In this document: positions 1 to 8,176 of the stretch, one piece after another
Position numbering within the stretch: the first letter of the stretch is position 1
Layout of the letters: each line of letters starts with the position of its first letter
Assembly: GCA_937907455.1 (NCBI GenBank)
Contig: CALESQ010000108.1
Coordinates: 1 to 28,777, forward strand
DNA: 28,777 nucleotides
Direction of reading: 5' to 3'
From: an uncultured Caldilineales bacterium
Lineage (GTDB): Bacteria > Chloroflexota > Anaerolineae > JAAEKA01
Translations under genes and position numbers: made by a program
Notes under the pieces: model-generated
Seen by the model: only the letters and a program-made list of their open reading frames with translations
What the model was told of the DNA's origin: nothing
The model's database searches: none

Positions 1-2
1 GG

Positions 3-788
3 AATACGAGCCTGCGCACGGACTGGCCGCTGTTTGCCGGGCAGCCAGCGCGCTTTGAGTTGAATGGCGTGTTGCAGAACCTGGGCAACGTAGCTAGTGG
101 TGCGTTTGATGTGGTGGTACGTTGGCAAAACGGCGCAACGATCAACACCCAGCCCATCAGCGGCCTGGCGGCGCACGATCACCCGGGCTATCGCCAGGTG
201 TTGCAACAGGTCTGGTCATCGGTGGTTGCTCCCGGCAGCCACACAATTCAATGGCAGGTTGACCCCGCAGATGGTGTGATTGAACCATGTAGCCCTAACA
301 ACGTGGTGCTGTTTCAGATTGATGCCTCCGGCCATACCGATTTTAGTCTGGAAAACCTGCGCATTAACCCGACAACGCTGCCGCTGGTGCCTCCCGGAAC
401 CACTACCACGATCATCCTGGAAGCGGATTTGCGCAATCTGGGCAGTGTTGGGACAACAGCTTCGTCGTTGGAGGTTACTTTTTGGCGCGGTGATCCCGCT
501 GCCGGCGGCCAGATGATCGGCAGCAAGGTCATCACTCCTGCCACGGCAACGTTGCCGGTAACTGCTTCGGTGGAGTGGCCCGGAGTTATCTTCGGGCAAT
601 ACGAGATTCATGTGCGTCTGGAACCGGCTCCTGAAGAGACCAACCTTGCTAACAATGTAATGCATGGCGGGGTGATGGTACCCGGGCGCGCCAACTATTT
701 TCCGGTGATCGAACGGCTGGTGCTGCCGTGGAACGCCGCGGCGCCCTCCGCGTCCAAGGCTATGCGGGTTGACATGCGCATCCGCTAA
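3..788 (+). CDS. Secreted glycosidase-like protein, C-terminal part only (5' end outside window)
   Basis: The reading frame is open from base 3, so this is the 3' end of a gene that begins upstream; the in-frame TTG at 60 is not a convincing start. What remains is two beta-sandwich modules of the CARDB type, the second with the pattern LRNLGSVGT followed by a W-R-G-D-P-x-A-G-G strand. Both modules match, nearly residue for residue, the C-terminal modules of the next two genes (for example DWPLFAGQPARF at the left edge), so the missing part is almost certainly the same TIM-barrel glycosidase. CARDB modules are adhesion or spacer domains of cell-surface proteins; no catalytic residue is present in the visible part. 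The protein ends with a hydrophobic YFPVIERLVLP stretch and a short tail. A strong hairpin follows at once. Confidence 0.85.
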   Translation, partial: NTSLRTDWPLFAGQPARFELNGVLQNLGNVASGAFDVVVRWQNGATINTQPISGLAAHDHPGYRQVLQQVWSSVVAPGSHTIQWQVDPADGVIEPCSPNNVVLFQIDASGHTDFSLENLRINPTTLPLVPPGTTTTIILEADLRNLGSVGTTASSLEVTFWRGDPAAGGQMIGSKVITPATATLPVTASVEWPGVIFGQYEIHVRLEPAPEETNLANNVMHGGVMVPGRANYFPVIERLVLPWNAAAPSASKAMRVDMRIR

Positions 789-824
789 AGCATCCCCTTG
801 CCGCGCGGAAGGGGATGCTTTACT
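787..824 (+). terminator. Rho-independent terminator
   Basis: A 13-bp perfect stem (AAAGCATCCCCTT, 787-799, with its complement at 809-821) closes a 9-nt loop. It begins at the last two bases of the stop codon of the truncated gene. The T-run is short (TTTAC), so termination may be leaky. Confidence 0.75.
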
Positions 825-924
825 GTTTAAGCGAAAATACCCGGTGAGGTGCATTTAATTCGTTTCCTTTGTGACAACTATACGTTCTTCTGGGAAACGT
901 CTTTCCCTTGCCCAAGTCTGTAAA

Positions 925-953
925 TTCCTGTTTTTGGCCGAATACGTTATAAT
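925..953 (+). promoter_or_regulatory. Probable sigma70-type promoter of the second glycosidase-like gene
   Basis: A perfect -10 hexamer TATAAT lies at 948-953. A weak -35-like TTCCTG lies 17 nt upstream at 925-930. The site is about 69 bases before the start codon at 1022. It sits in the gap after the upstream terminator, so this gene is probably transcribed on its own. Confidence 0.5.
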
Positions 954-1021
954 TTGCCGATACTTGGTGCGTCTTACTATGCGGCGGCCATTAACTTTAT
1001 AGCCACACGGGAATTAAAAAC

Positions 1022-3226
1022 ATGAAAAAAAACATAGTCCTTCGGGTGTTCTTCGTCCTGATTTTGGCGGGGCAGTTGTTCTCCACACAGGTGCTGGCTG
1101 ATGATGATAGCGACAATTGTCTCTATCCTTCTGCGGCTGACCGCTTTGGCATCACCGTCGACTCCAATGATCCCCTGACCAACTATAATATCAGCTTGCT
1201 GGGGGCAGGGCGCTATCAGAACTGGAAGGCAGATCAAAACCCGGTTTACCCCAATTCTATACGTTATACCTTTGTGGTGCGGCTGCGTGACAGCGGCCTG
1301 CGTCCCAATGCCGAGCGGATGAGTATTATTGCTGCGTTGAATCCTGGCGGTGTCTGGCTGATCGGCAACGAACCGGATGTGATGTGGCAAGACAACGTTT
1401 CGCCGGAAACCTATATCCGCGGCTATCATACTGCCTATCATGCCATCAAAGCTGGTGATCCCACGGCGCGGGTGGCGATTGGCAGCATTGTGCAGGCCTC
1501 ACCGTTGCGGCTGATGTGGTTGCAGCGGGTGTGGGATCTGTACCGAGCCACCTACGGCAGCGATATGCCGGTGGATGTGTGGAACCTCCACGCCTATGTA
1601 GCCAACGAAATGCACCAGGGCTGGGGCTTTGAGATTCCAAAAGGGATTGATAATGCGGTGGGCTATTCCGACGTGCTGGGCACGCACTGGACGCAGCGCA
1701 GCGATGCGGCAGCGAGTGGTGGCACGGTACACGAAAGCAAAATAGCGGGTGCGCGCACCTATTGGGCTTTTCACGGCGATTGGGTGACGGTACACCTGCG
1801 CACCGGGCCGGATGAAGGGGTGACGCGCCTGTTTCTGGATCAGACAGACGAGGTGCGGGCCGAGATAGACCTCTACTCGCCGACGCCGGGGTCGGTGTCG
1901 CGCACGCTGCGCAACATTCCGCCACCCGGCGGTGTGTTGGGCGACCGGCATCAGTTGCGGGTACAGGTGATGGGGTGGAAGAACGATGCCTCCAGCGACA
2001 TCACAGTGCGGGTGGATGCGATGGAAGCTGCTTCGACGGGCGGTGTGCGTTTCGAGGACAACAGCCCGGATCGCGCCACCATCATCAATTCCACCAACGA
2101 CCATGACAACCTGGCTATCATTGCCAGCCATCTGCGGGGCATGCGGCAGTGGATGGCAGAGCACGGCCAGCGCAACAAGCCGCTGATCATCAGCGAGTTC
2201 GGCATTCTGATGACCGAGGATGTGGGCTATACGGAGCAGCGGGTGAGCGCCTTCATGCGCAACGCTTTCGATCTGCTGCTGAACGGGCTGAATGATGCGA
2301 ACACGGGCTATCCCGCAGACAACAACCGCTTGGTGCAGGAATGGTACTGGTATATCCTGGCTAACGAAACCAGCAACGGTCGCCCTCTGCACACCGGCTT
2401 ATTTAATGAAATCACGCGCCAGATCAAGCCTTTGGGCCGTGAGTTTGGTGCTTATGTGCTGCCATTGCGCACCAACTACACCGATCTGATGTTGTCAGAC
2501 CTTGCGCTGAACGCAGACTGGCCACTGTTTGCCGGTCAACCGGCCCGCTTCAGCGCGACAAGTATCTTGCAAAACCTGGGTAATGTAGCCAGCTCTGGCT
2601 TCGATGTCGCCTTATCCTGGGGTAATGGCACGGCCATTCATACCCAGTCCATAGCCAGCCTGCCCAAACGTGATTTGCCCGGCTATCGCCAAACGCTGTC
2701 TCACACCTGGCTGAATGTTGTGCCTGCTGGGGGCACGGCTTTGCGTTGGGTTGTTGATTCACGCAGCCAGGTCAGCGAACCCTGTCAGCCCAACAACGAA
2801 ACCAGCCTGACGCTAACACCGCCTGCCGGCACCGATTTGGCGTTGAGCAACCTGCGCAGCAATCCGCCCATCTTGCCGGTGTTGCCTCCCGGCACCACGC
2901 GTACCGTCACTCTGGAGGTAGACCTGCGCAATCTGGGCAGCGTGGGCACGGCAGCGACTAGCTTGCAGGTCAAATTCTGGCGTGGTGATCCCAATGCCGG
3001 CGGCCAATTGCTTGGCAGCAAAACGATCACGCCGGCCCAAGCTACGTTGCCGGTGACCGTGTCTCTGCCGTGGAGCAACATCCCCGGCGGATACTATCGC
3101 ATTTTCGCCCGCGTGGAACCGGTGGCCGAAGAAAGTATGGTGACTAACAACACCACATCAATCGGCCTCACCGTGCCCGACTCCTCCATCAGCCTCCCCA
3201 TCATTCAGCGGTTTATTGGCTATTAA
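1022..3226 (+). CDS. Secreted clan GH-A-like glycosidase with inserted beta-sandwich and two CARDB modules
   Basis: The protein has 734 residues. A signal peptide occupies residues 1-26, ending in VLA. The catalytic part resembles a clan GH-A TIM barrel: an Asn-Glu pair in GNEPD (E117) fits the acid/base, and IISEFG (E392) fits the nucleophile. Between them, at about residues 222-336, sits an extra beta-sandwich (W-x7-SGG near its start, VRVDAM at its end) that looks like a carbohydrate-binding module. Two CARDB-type modules follow at about 488-598 and 600-720, then a terminal ISLPIIQRF stretch. The likely role is extracellular cleavage or binding of a polysaccharide; the substrate and exact GH family cannot be assigned. 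It is a close paralog of both neighbours. The start gives a good signal peptide and lies 69 bases after a TATAAT box. Confidence 0.8.
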   Translation: MKKNIVLRVFFVLILAGQLFSTQVLADDDSDNCLYPSAADRFGITVDSNDPLTNYNISLLGAGRYQNWKADQNPVYPNSIRYTFVVRLRDSGLRPNAERMSIIAALNPGGVWLIGNEPDVMWQDNVSPETYIRGYHTAYHAIKAGDPTARVAIGSIVQASPLRLMWLQRVWDLYRATYGSDMPVDVWNLHAYVANEMHQGWGFEIPKGIDNAVGYSDVLGTHWTQRSDAAASGGTVHESKIAGARTYWAFHGDWVTVHLRTGPDEGVTRLFLDQTDEVRAEIDLYSPTPGSVSRTLRNIPPPGGVLGDRHQLRVQVMGWKNDASSDITVRVDAMEAASTGGVRFEDNSPDRATIINSTNDHDNLAIIASHLRGMRQWMAEHGQRNKPLIISEFGILMTEDVGYTEQRVSAFMRNAFDLLLNGLNDANTGYPADNNRLVQEWYWYILANETSNGRPLHTGLFNEITRQIKPLGREFGAYVLPLRTNYTDLMLSDLALNADWPLFAGQPARFSATSILQNLGNVASSGFDVALSWGNGTAIHTQSIASLPKRDLPGYRQTLSHTWLNVVPAGGTALRWVVDSRSQVSEPCQPNNETSLTLTPPAGTDLALSNLRSNPPILPVLPPGTTRTVTLEVDLRNLGSVGTAATSLQVKFWRGDPNAGGQLLGSKTITPAQATLPVTVSLPWSNIPGGYYRIFARVEPVAEESMVTNNTTSIGLTVPDSSISLPIIQRFIGY

Positions 3227-3300
3227 CCAGAGAGCTTGCGCAACGAACCCTGAACAGGCTATTACTGAACGAACTTTCACCGAGCTATTTCCGTAGCGCC

Positions 3301-3335
3301 AAAAAGCCTGCGTCTGTGAAAAATGCAGGCTTTTT
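3301..3335 (+). terminator. Rho-independent terminator
   Basis: An 11-bp stem (AAAAAGCCTGC at 3301-3311, complement GCAGGCTTTTT at 3325-3335) closes a 13-nt loop and ends in five T. It lies 75 bases after the stop of the second glycosidase-like gene. An in-frame upstream start for the next gene falls inside this hairpin and is therefore unlikely. Confidence 0.8.
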
Positions 3336-3382
3336 CGCGCACGAAACAGAATTCAAGGGAACTTATGCGCTTTTCGGGAAGT

Positions 3383-3393
3383 TATGGTATTAT
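3383..3393 (+). promoter_or_regulatory. Probable extended -10 promoter of the third glycosidase-like gene
   Basis: TATGGTATTAT is an extended -10 element: TGG followed by TATTAT at 3388-3393. No good -35 is visible, as expected for extended -10 promoters. It leaves about 65 bases of leader before the start at 3464. The stretch AGTTATGGTAT recurs twice at the ABC transporter promoter near 22812-22835. Confidence 0.4.
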
Positions 3394-3452
3394 TGTACGG
3401 GGTTTTGCCTTGTCCGTTGGGATGAGAAATATCGAGGAAAATCACTATTTAC

Positions 3453-3457
3453 AGGAG
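3453..3457 (+). promoter_or_regulatory. Ribosome binding site that fixes the start at 3464
   Basis: AGGAG lies 6 nt before the ATG at 3464. It decides between this start and a longer frame that opens at 3323 inside the preceding terminator. Confidence 0.75.
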
Positions 3458-3463
3458 TTAACG

Positions 3464-5764
3464 ATGAATCGCTTGATCATCCATGGTTGTGTCCTCGCAC
3501 TGGTTGTGTTTTCGGCCTTGTTAATGCCAGCCTCAGCTCTGGCTGATCCGGGCGTCACCGGCAACTGCCTTTACCCTTCTCCAGCAGATCGTTTCGGCAT
3601 CACCGTCTATTCGAATCAGCAAATCACCAGCTATAACGTGTCTTCGTTGGGGGCTAGCCGTTATCTGAACTGGCGTGCCGATGTAGAACCGGCCCATCCC
3701 AGCGCCATGGACTACTACTTCATGGTGCGCGTGCGTGAGGGATGGTATTCCCCCACCGCCCAAACGTTGAAGTTTGTGGCGCTGAATAACCCAGGCGCCA
3801 TTTGGATTGTGGGCAATGAAGCCGATGTACTCTGGCAAGACAACACCAGCCCCGCCACCTATGCCCGCTCTTTTAATGCCATCTACACCGCCATCACCTC
3901 GGTAGACCCCACCGCCCGCTTTGTGATCAGCGGCGTGGTGCAGGTTTCACCGCTGCGGCTGGCCTGGCTGGAGCAGGTTTGGGATACCTATCGCACTCTG
4001 TACGGTACTGATATTCCCATAGACATCTGGAACATCCATACCTACGTAGCAAATGAAATGCACCAGGAATGGGGCTTTGAAATTCCTGCCGGCATTCCCA
4101 ACGCCGTGGGCTATTCCGACCGGCTGGGAACCCATTGGAGCAAAGTCAACGATGCAGCAGCCAGCGGCGGAACCTATCACCAAAGCAAAACCGTTGACGC
4201 CAAAGCCTATTTTGCCTTTCACGGCAACAACGTCACGGTATACCTGCGCAGTGGGCCTGATGCCGGTATCGCAGCCATCTATCTGGATCAAGCTGGCAGC
4301 CCGGTGGCTCAGGTTGACCTGTATACTCCCACCCCTGGCACGATCAGCCGAACTTTCAGCAATTTGTCGGCAGCCGGTGGTTTGTTGGCCGACCGCCACA
4401 ATGTGCGCATTCAGGTCACTGGCGCGCGCAACCCTGCTTCCAGCAACACCTGGGTGCGTGTAGATGCTATGACTGCCACATCCACCGCCACCCTGCCCAA
4501 CGCCCGCTTCGAGGATGACAGCCCGTTGCGTGCCATGATCGTCACCACCGTGGATGATCACGACAACCTCGACCTGATCGAGCAGCAGATCCGTGATTTT
4601 CGCCAATGGCTGCTGAACCACGGCCAGCGCAACAAGCCGCTCATCAACACCGAATACGGTATTTTGATGACGGAAGATATTGGCTTTGACTACGGCCGTG
4701 TGCGCAATTTCATGCTCAATAGCTTCAACCGCTTCCTCAACCTCAGCGATGCGGCCACCGGCTACCCTGCCGACGACAATCGTCTGCTGCAGGAATGGTT
4801 TTGGTTCTCGCTGGCAGTCAACGACTTCGAGGGACGTGTGGTGCATACTGGCCTGTATGATGATGAAACCTATGCCATTAAACCGCTGGGTATAGACTAC
4901 GGCAACTATGTGCGTCCGCTGAAGCAAAGCTATGTGGATCTGGAGGTGCTGGGCACAACAGTCACCCCTTACTGGCCGATTTTTGCCAGCGATCCCAGCT
5001 TGCTCCACATCGAAACTACAGTGCGCAACCGTGGCAACTTAGCCAGCGGCCCTTTTGCGGTAAACATCCGCGCCGGCAACGGCAGCTTGCTGCACAGCCA
5101 GCCCATCGCTGGCCTGGCTAAACGTTTTGACCCCGGGTACTACACGTCGGTGGCCTACGACTGGGTGATTGCCATGCCTTCAACCCGTGGCGTTAGCGTC
5201 ATTGCCGACGAGGCCAACGCCGTGGCCGAGCCGTGCGACCCCAACAACACTGCCTACATTCAGGTGGATACACTTCCGTCTACTGATCTCGCTGTGGTCA
5301 ATCTGCGTACCGATCCCGCGGTGCTTCCCTCAGTGCCGCCCGGCGCCACCATTCCCCTCACCTTCAAGGCCGATCTGCGCAATCTTGGCAGTGTAGGTAC
5401 AGCCGCGGCACAGGTGCGCGTCTCTTTTTGGCACGGCAATCCTGATGCCGGCGGCGTGCTGCTGGCGCAGCAGGTGCTCACTCCCGGCAGCGTCACCTTG
5501 CCCTTTACTTTCTCCATGATTTGGCCTGAGCGTTCCGTAGGTACCTACCAAATCTATGCCCGTGTGGACCCTGTGTCTGAGGAAAGCAGCACCGCCAACA
5601 ACACCGCGCACATCACCGTGCAGGTCAATGGCAGCACTGTACACTTCCCACTGATGAAATACCGCCTGCGCGAAGCCAGCACCTCGCCAGCGAACGAGGC
5701 AGCCAGCAACCCGCTGTGGGTTACGGCGAAATCGCCGCTGCTTTTGCCTGCTGCCGGAAAATAA
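3464..5764 (+). CDS. Secreted clan GH-A-like glycosidase, paralog of the preceding gene
   Basis: The protein has 766 residues from the ATG at 3464, chosen because AGGAG precedes it and the product then begins with a clean signal peptide (about residues 1-27, ending ALA). The layout equals that of the preceding gene. A TIM-barrel-like part has GNEAD (E119, candidate acid/base) and INTEYG (E397, candidate nucleophile). A beta-sandwich inserted between them starts near a W-S-K-V-N-D-A-A-A-S-G-G motif. Two CARDB-type modules follow. The tail carries VHFPLMKYRL and then about 35 polar residues. The role is probably extracellular glycan binding or hydrolysis; the substrate is unknown. Only 3 bases separate its stop from the next start, so the downstream Thr/Pro-rich protein is likely co-transcribed. 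The GNEP of the previous copy is GNEA here, a change next to the proposed catalytic residue. Confidence 0.8.
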   Translation: MNRLIIHGCVLALVVFSALLMPASALADPGVTGNCLYPSPADRFGITVYSNQQITSYNVSSLGASRYLNWRADVEPAHPSAMDYYFMVRVREGWYSPTAQTLKFVALNNPGAIWIVGNEADVLWQDNTSPATYARSFNAIYTAITSVDPTARFVISGVVQVSPLRLAWLEQVWDTYRTLYGTDIPIDIWNIHTYVANEMHQEWGFEIPAGIPNAVGYSDRLGTHWSKVNDAAASGGTYHQSKTVDAKAYFAFHGNNVTVYLRSGPDAGIAAIYLDQAGSPVAQVDLYTPTPGTISRTFSNLSAAGGLLADRHNVRIQVTGARNPASSNTWVRVDAMTATSTATLPNARFEDDSPLRAMIVTTVDDHDNLDLIEQQIRDFRQWLLNHGQRNKPLINTEYGILMTEDIGFDYGRVRNFMLNSFNRFLNLSDAATGYPADDNRLLQEWFWFSLAVNDFEGRVVHTGLYDDETYAIKPLGIDYGNYVRPLKQSYVDLEVLGTTVTPYWPIFASDPSLLHIETTVRNRGNLASGPFAVNIRAGNGSLLHSQPIAGLAKRFDPGYYTSVAYDWVIAMPSTRGVSVIADEANAVAEPCDPNNTAYIQVDTLPSTDLAVVNLRTDPAVLPSVPPGATIPLTFKADLRNLGSVGTAAAQVRVSFWHGNPDAGGVLLAQQVLTPGSVTLPFTFSMIWPERSVGTYQIYARVDPVSEESSTANNTAHITVQVNGSTVHFPLMKYRLREASTSPANEAASNPLWVTAKSPLLLPAAGK

Positions 5765-5767
5765 CCT

Positions 5768-6592
5768 ATGTCAAATTCCCCCTTGTCTCCTCGTCCCCGG
5801 CCTAATGGCCGTGCCGTCGCTGTCAGCCTGCTGGCTTTGCTGCTGCTGCTTGCCTTAGCCAACATGCCGGGCGTGTGGGCTTTGCCGGGCCAAGCTCCCG
5901 ACATTCAGACTGTGCCCTCGCGCACTCCCACTCCCACCAGTCCTGGCTCTGGCGGGCAAACGCCTGCTGCCACCGCTACCCCCGGCAGCGGCGGTAGTAA
6001 TCCTACCGCGACTCCGTTGCCTACCGATACCCCCATCCCCGGGGCAACTGCTACCCCCACCACGCCACCTACTGCCACCGCGGTACCGCTGCCGCCCACG
6101 GCGACTCCCACCGCCACCCCCACCCTGGTGCCTGCGCCCATCCTGCCCAACGCCGCCCCCTGCTGGACCCTGCCCACACCCGGCTTCACGCCGGAGCGCG
6201 GGCTGACCATCGCCTGGCGCGCCGAGAGTAACGCGCTGTTGGTCACCCCCGGCCAAACGGTGACGCTGCGCCTGGTGGTTGAAAATACCGGTCAAGCCAC
6301 CCTGCCCGCTGTGCTGATCTGCAATCCGCTGCATCAAGCCTTGCTGGCCGGTGTGCCGCAAACCTCTCAGGGTACGGCCCGCATCGAGCAGCAGGGCCTG
6401 GTGGCCGAGCTGGGTGATCTGCCCGCTGGTCGGCAGGCTCAGGTTGAGGTCAGTCTGTCTATCCCCGGCGACTTTCCCCTGGGCGGCGTGATCGAGGACC
6501 AGGCCTGGCTGTTCAGCAATAACCAGCGCAGCAGCACCGACCTGCTCACCTGGGCACTGCCGCCGGTCTTCCTACCCAACACCGGTCAGTGA
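5768..6592 (+). CDS. Secreted Thr/Pro-rich protein with DUF11-like domain and terminal LPNTGQ
   Basis: The protein has 274 residues. A long hydrophobic signal segment covers about residues 16-39. A low-complexity linker of repeated Thr-Pro, Ala-Thr and Gly-Gly (about 45-130) follows. A beta-sandwich of DUF11 or similar type (about 150-255) contains VTPGQTVTLRLVVENTGQ, a pattern typical of such domains. The last residues are PPVFLPNTGQ. LPNTG fits the sortase consensus LPXTG, but nothing hydrophobic or basic follows, so a normal sortase signal is absent. It starts 3 bases after the glycosidase-like gene, without a clear Shine-Dalgarno sequence, which suggests translational coupling. I infer an extracellular or surface structural protein; no enzymatic motif is seen. 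Confidence 0.75.
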   Translation: MSNSPLSPRPRPNGRAVAVSLLALLLLLALANMPGVWALPGQAPDIQTVPSRTPTPTSPGSGGQTPAATATPGSGGSNPTATPLPTDTPIPGATATPTTPPTATAVPLPPTATPTATPTLVPAPILPNAAPCWTLPTPGFTPERGLTIAWRAESNALLVTPGQTVTLRLVVENTGQATLPAVLICNPLHQALLAGVPQTSQGTARIEQQGLVAELGDLPAGRQAQVEVSLSIPGDFPLGGVIEDQAWLFSNNQRSSTDLLTWALPPVFLPNTGQ

Positions 6593-6622
6593 TGCTCCAA
6601 CGCAGCCTGACTTTATCCACCG

Positions 6623-8107
6623 ATGGCTGATATTTCCAAATCCGCCCAGCCTTTGCGCTGGGCGGCGTTCTTGGTTTTTCTGGCGGCGCTGGCCGTGTAT
6701 CTGAGCAGCGCCCCCACTGGTCTGACCTGGGTCAACGACAGTGCCGATGGCGGTGATTTGATCAGCGCGGCGCTGCTGGGTGGCGTCCCCCACCCCCCCG
6801 GCTACCCGCTATGGATGCTGTTGGCGCGGCCTTTGCTGCACCTGCCCGTGGGCGAACCCGCCTGGCGCGCCGCACTGCTTTCTATGATCAGCGCGGCAAT
6901 CGCCGCCGCATTCACTACCCGGCTGCTGTTGCATCTGACATCACCAGCGCCAGATCAGCGTTGGGCAGCGGCCGTTTCCGCAGTTGCCGCCGGTTTGTTG
7001 CTGGCCTGCGCCCCGGCGCTGTGGCAGCAGGCTGTGGTGGTTGAGGTTTATGCCCTGCACGCGGGCCTGAGCGCAGCTCTGCTGCTGGTTTTGTGGCATT
7101 GGCAACACAATTCCGCACCGCGTTGGGGCCTGCTGGCTGGCGTCATGTTTGGCCTGGGCCTGAGCAATCATCTGACCACGATTTGGCTGCTGCCAGCGGT
7201 GCTGGCGGCTATGCCGTGTCCGCGCCGCGCTGCGGTGGCTGCTTTTCTTGGCGGCCTCTTGGTTGGCCTCAGTCCCTACCTTGCCCTGGCGGTGGCTGCC
7301 ACTGGCGCAGCACCCGTGAACTGGGCTGCGCCCGGCACGGTGCGCTCACTGCTGTGGCTGGTTTCAGGCGAGTTGTACCGCGGCTACGTGCTGGCTGTGC
7401 CATTGAGCTTTTGGCCGGTGCGGCTGGCAGCCTGGGCGGCCGCGCTCTGGCACAACCTGCTGCCGTGGGGCCTGGCCGCGGCGGTGTGGGGCTTCGTTGT
7501 ATTGTTCAGCACACAGCGGCGCCTGGCTATTGGCTGGCTGGCCTCATTGCTGCCAGGGCTGGTGTGGGCGTTGAGCTACAACACCAGCGACTCGCTGCTG
7601 AGCTGGCTGCCCGGCTGGGTGATGCTGGCTGTAGCCGCGGGCATGGGGCTGTATAGCGCCCTGCGCGCAGCTACAGCCCGCTGGTCGGCTCGTGTCGTCC
7701 GTGTTTTGGGTGTGATGGCGCTGCTGCTGGTGCTGCTGCCCGCTGCACTGCGCTGGCCGCAGCAAACATTGCGTCATGACCACACCGCCGAGCGCTTCTA
7801 TCAGGCTGTGTTGGCTGAGGTGGCGCCAAACGCGGTGATCGTCACTGTGGGCGACCGCGCCACCTTTGCCCTGTGGTATGGTCGCTATGCACGGCATCTG
7901 CGGAGCGATGTGACCCTGGTCAGCCGCGATCTGTGGGCCTTGCCCGGCTACCGCGCGTTGCTGATCAGCCAGCACCCCGCGTTGGTTGCCTGGAACGATG
8001 CCTCCTGGGAAGCGTTGGCCCGCGAAATTGCTGCTACGCGCCCCGTCTATCTGGTGCAGGCTGGGTTGCCCGCCGCGCCTGGCTGGACGCTGATACCTTA
8101 TCCGTAG
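6623..8107 (+). CDS. DUF2723 family multi-spanning membrane protein
   Basis: The protein has 494 residues and many hydrophobic helices. The N-terminal family signature is present: N38-D-S-A-D-G-G-D45, then LGGVPHPPGYPLW at about residues 52-64. A second hallmark, LSNHL, is at about 180-184. DUF2723 proteins are related to the GT-C glycosyltransferases (protein O-mannosyltransferase-like), in which an acidic residue in the first external loop acts on a lipid-linked sugar; this would be D42 or D45 here. The inferred role is transfer of a sugar at the outer face of the membrane, with unknown acceptor. It lies 30 bases after the Thr/Pro-rich secreted protein, whose many Thr residues are a conceivable acceptor; this is speculation. 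No clear ribosome binding site is visible. Confidence 0.8.
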   Translation: MADISKSAQPLRWAAFLVFLAALAVYLSSAPTGLTWVNDSADGGDLISAALLGGVPHPPGYPLWMLLARPLLHLPVGEPAWRAALLSMISAAIAAAFTTRLLLHLTSPAPDQRWAAAVSAVAAGLLLACAPALWQQAVVVEVYALHAGLSAALLLVLWHWQHNSAPRWGLLAGVMFGLGLSNHLTTIWLLPAVLAAMPCPRRAAVAAFLGGLLVGLSPYLALAVAATGAAPVNWAAPGTVRSLLWLVSGELYRGYVLAVPLSFWPVRLAAWAAALWHNLLPWGLAAAVWGFVVLFSTQRRLAIGWLASLLPGLVWALSYNTSDSLLSWLPGWVMLAVAAGMGLYSALRAATARWSARVVRVLGVMALLLVLLPAALRWPQQTLRHDHTAERFYQAVLAEVAPNAVIVTVGDRATFALWYGRYARHLRSDVTLVSRDLWALPGYRALLISQHPALVAWNDASWEALAREIAATRPVYLVQAGLPAAPGWTLIPYP

Positions 8108-8176
8108 CCTGTCCTTCATCCGTTTGCGATTCCCTGCAACTTGCCACTTCTGTCACCCTGTGGTACGGTACTGCCT

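Noticed and set aside
3323..3463. An N-terminal extension of the third glycosidase-like protein
   Set aside because: It would begin inside a terminator hairpin and place 47 residues before a clear signal peptide; AGGAG supports the start at 3464.
5855..6361. Long minus-strand frames opposite the Thr/Pro-rich gene
   Set aside because: They are antisense shadows of a low-complexity coding region; the plus strand gives a signal peptide and a recognisable domain.
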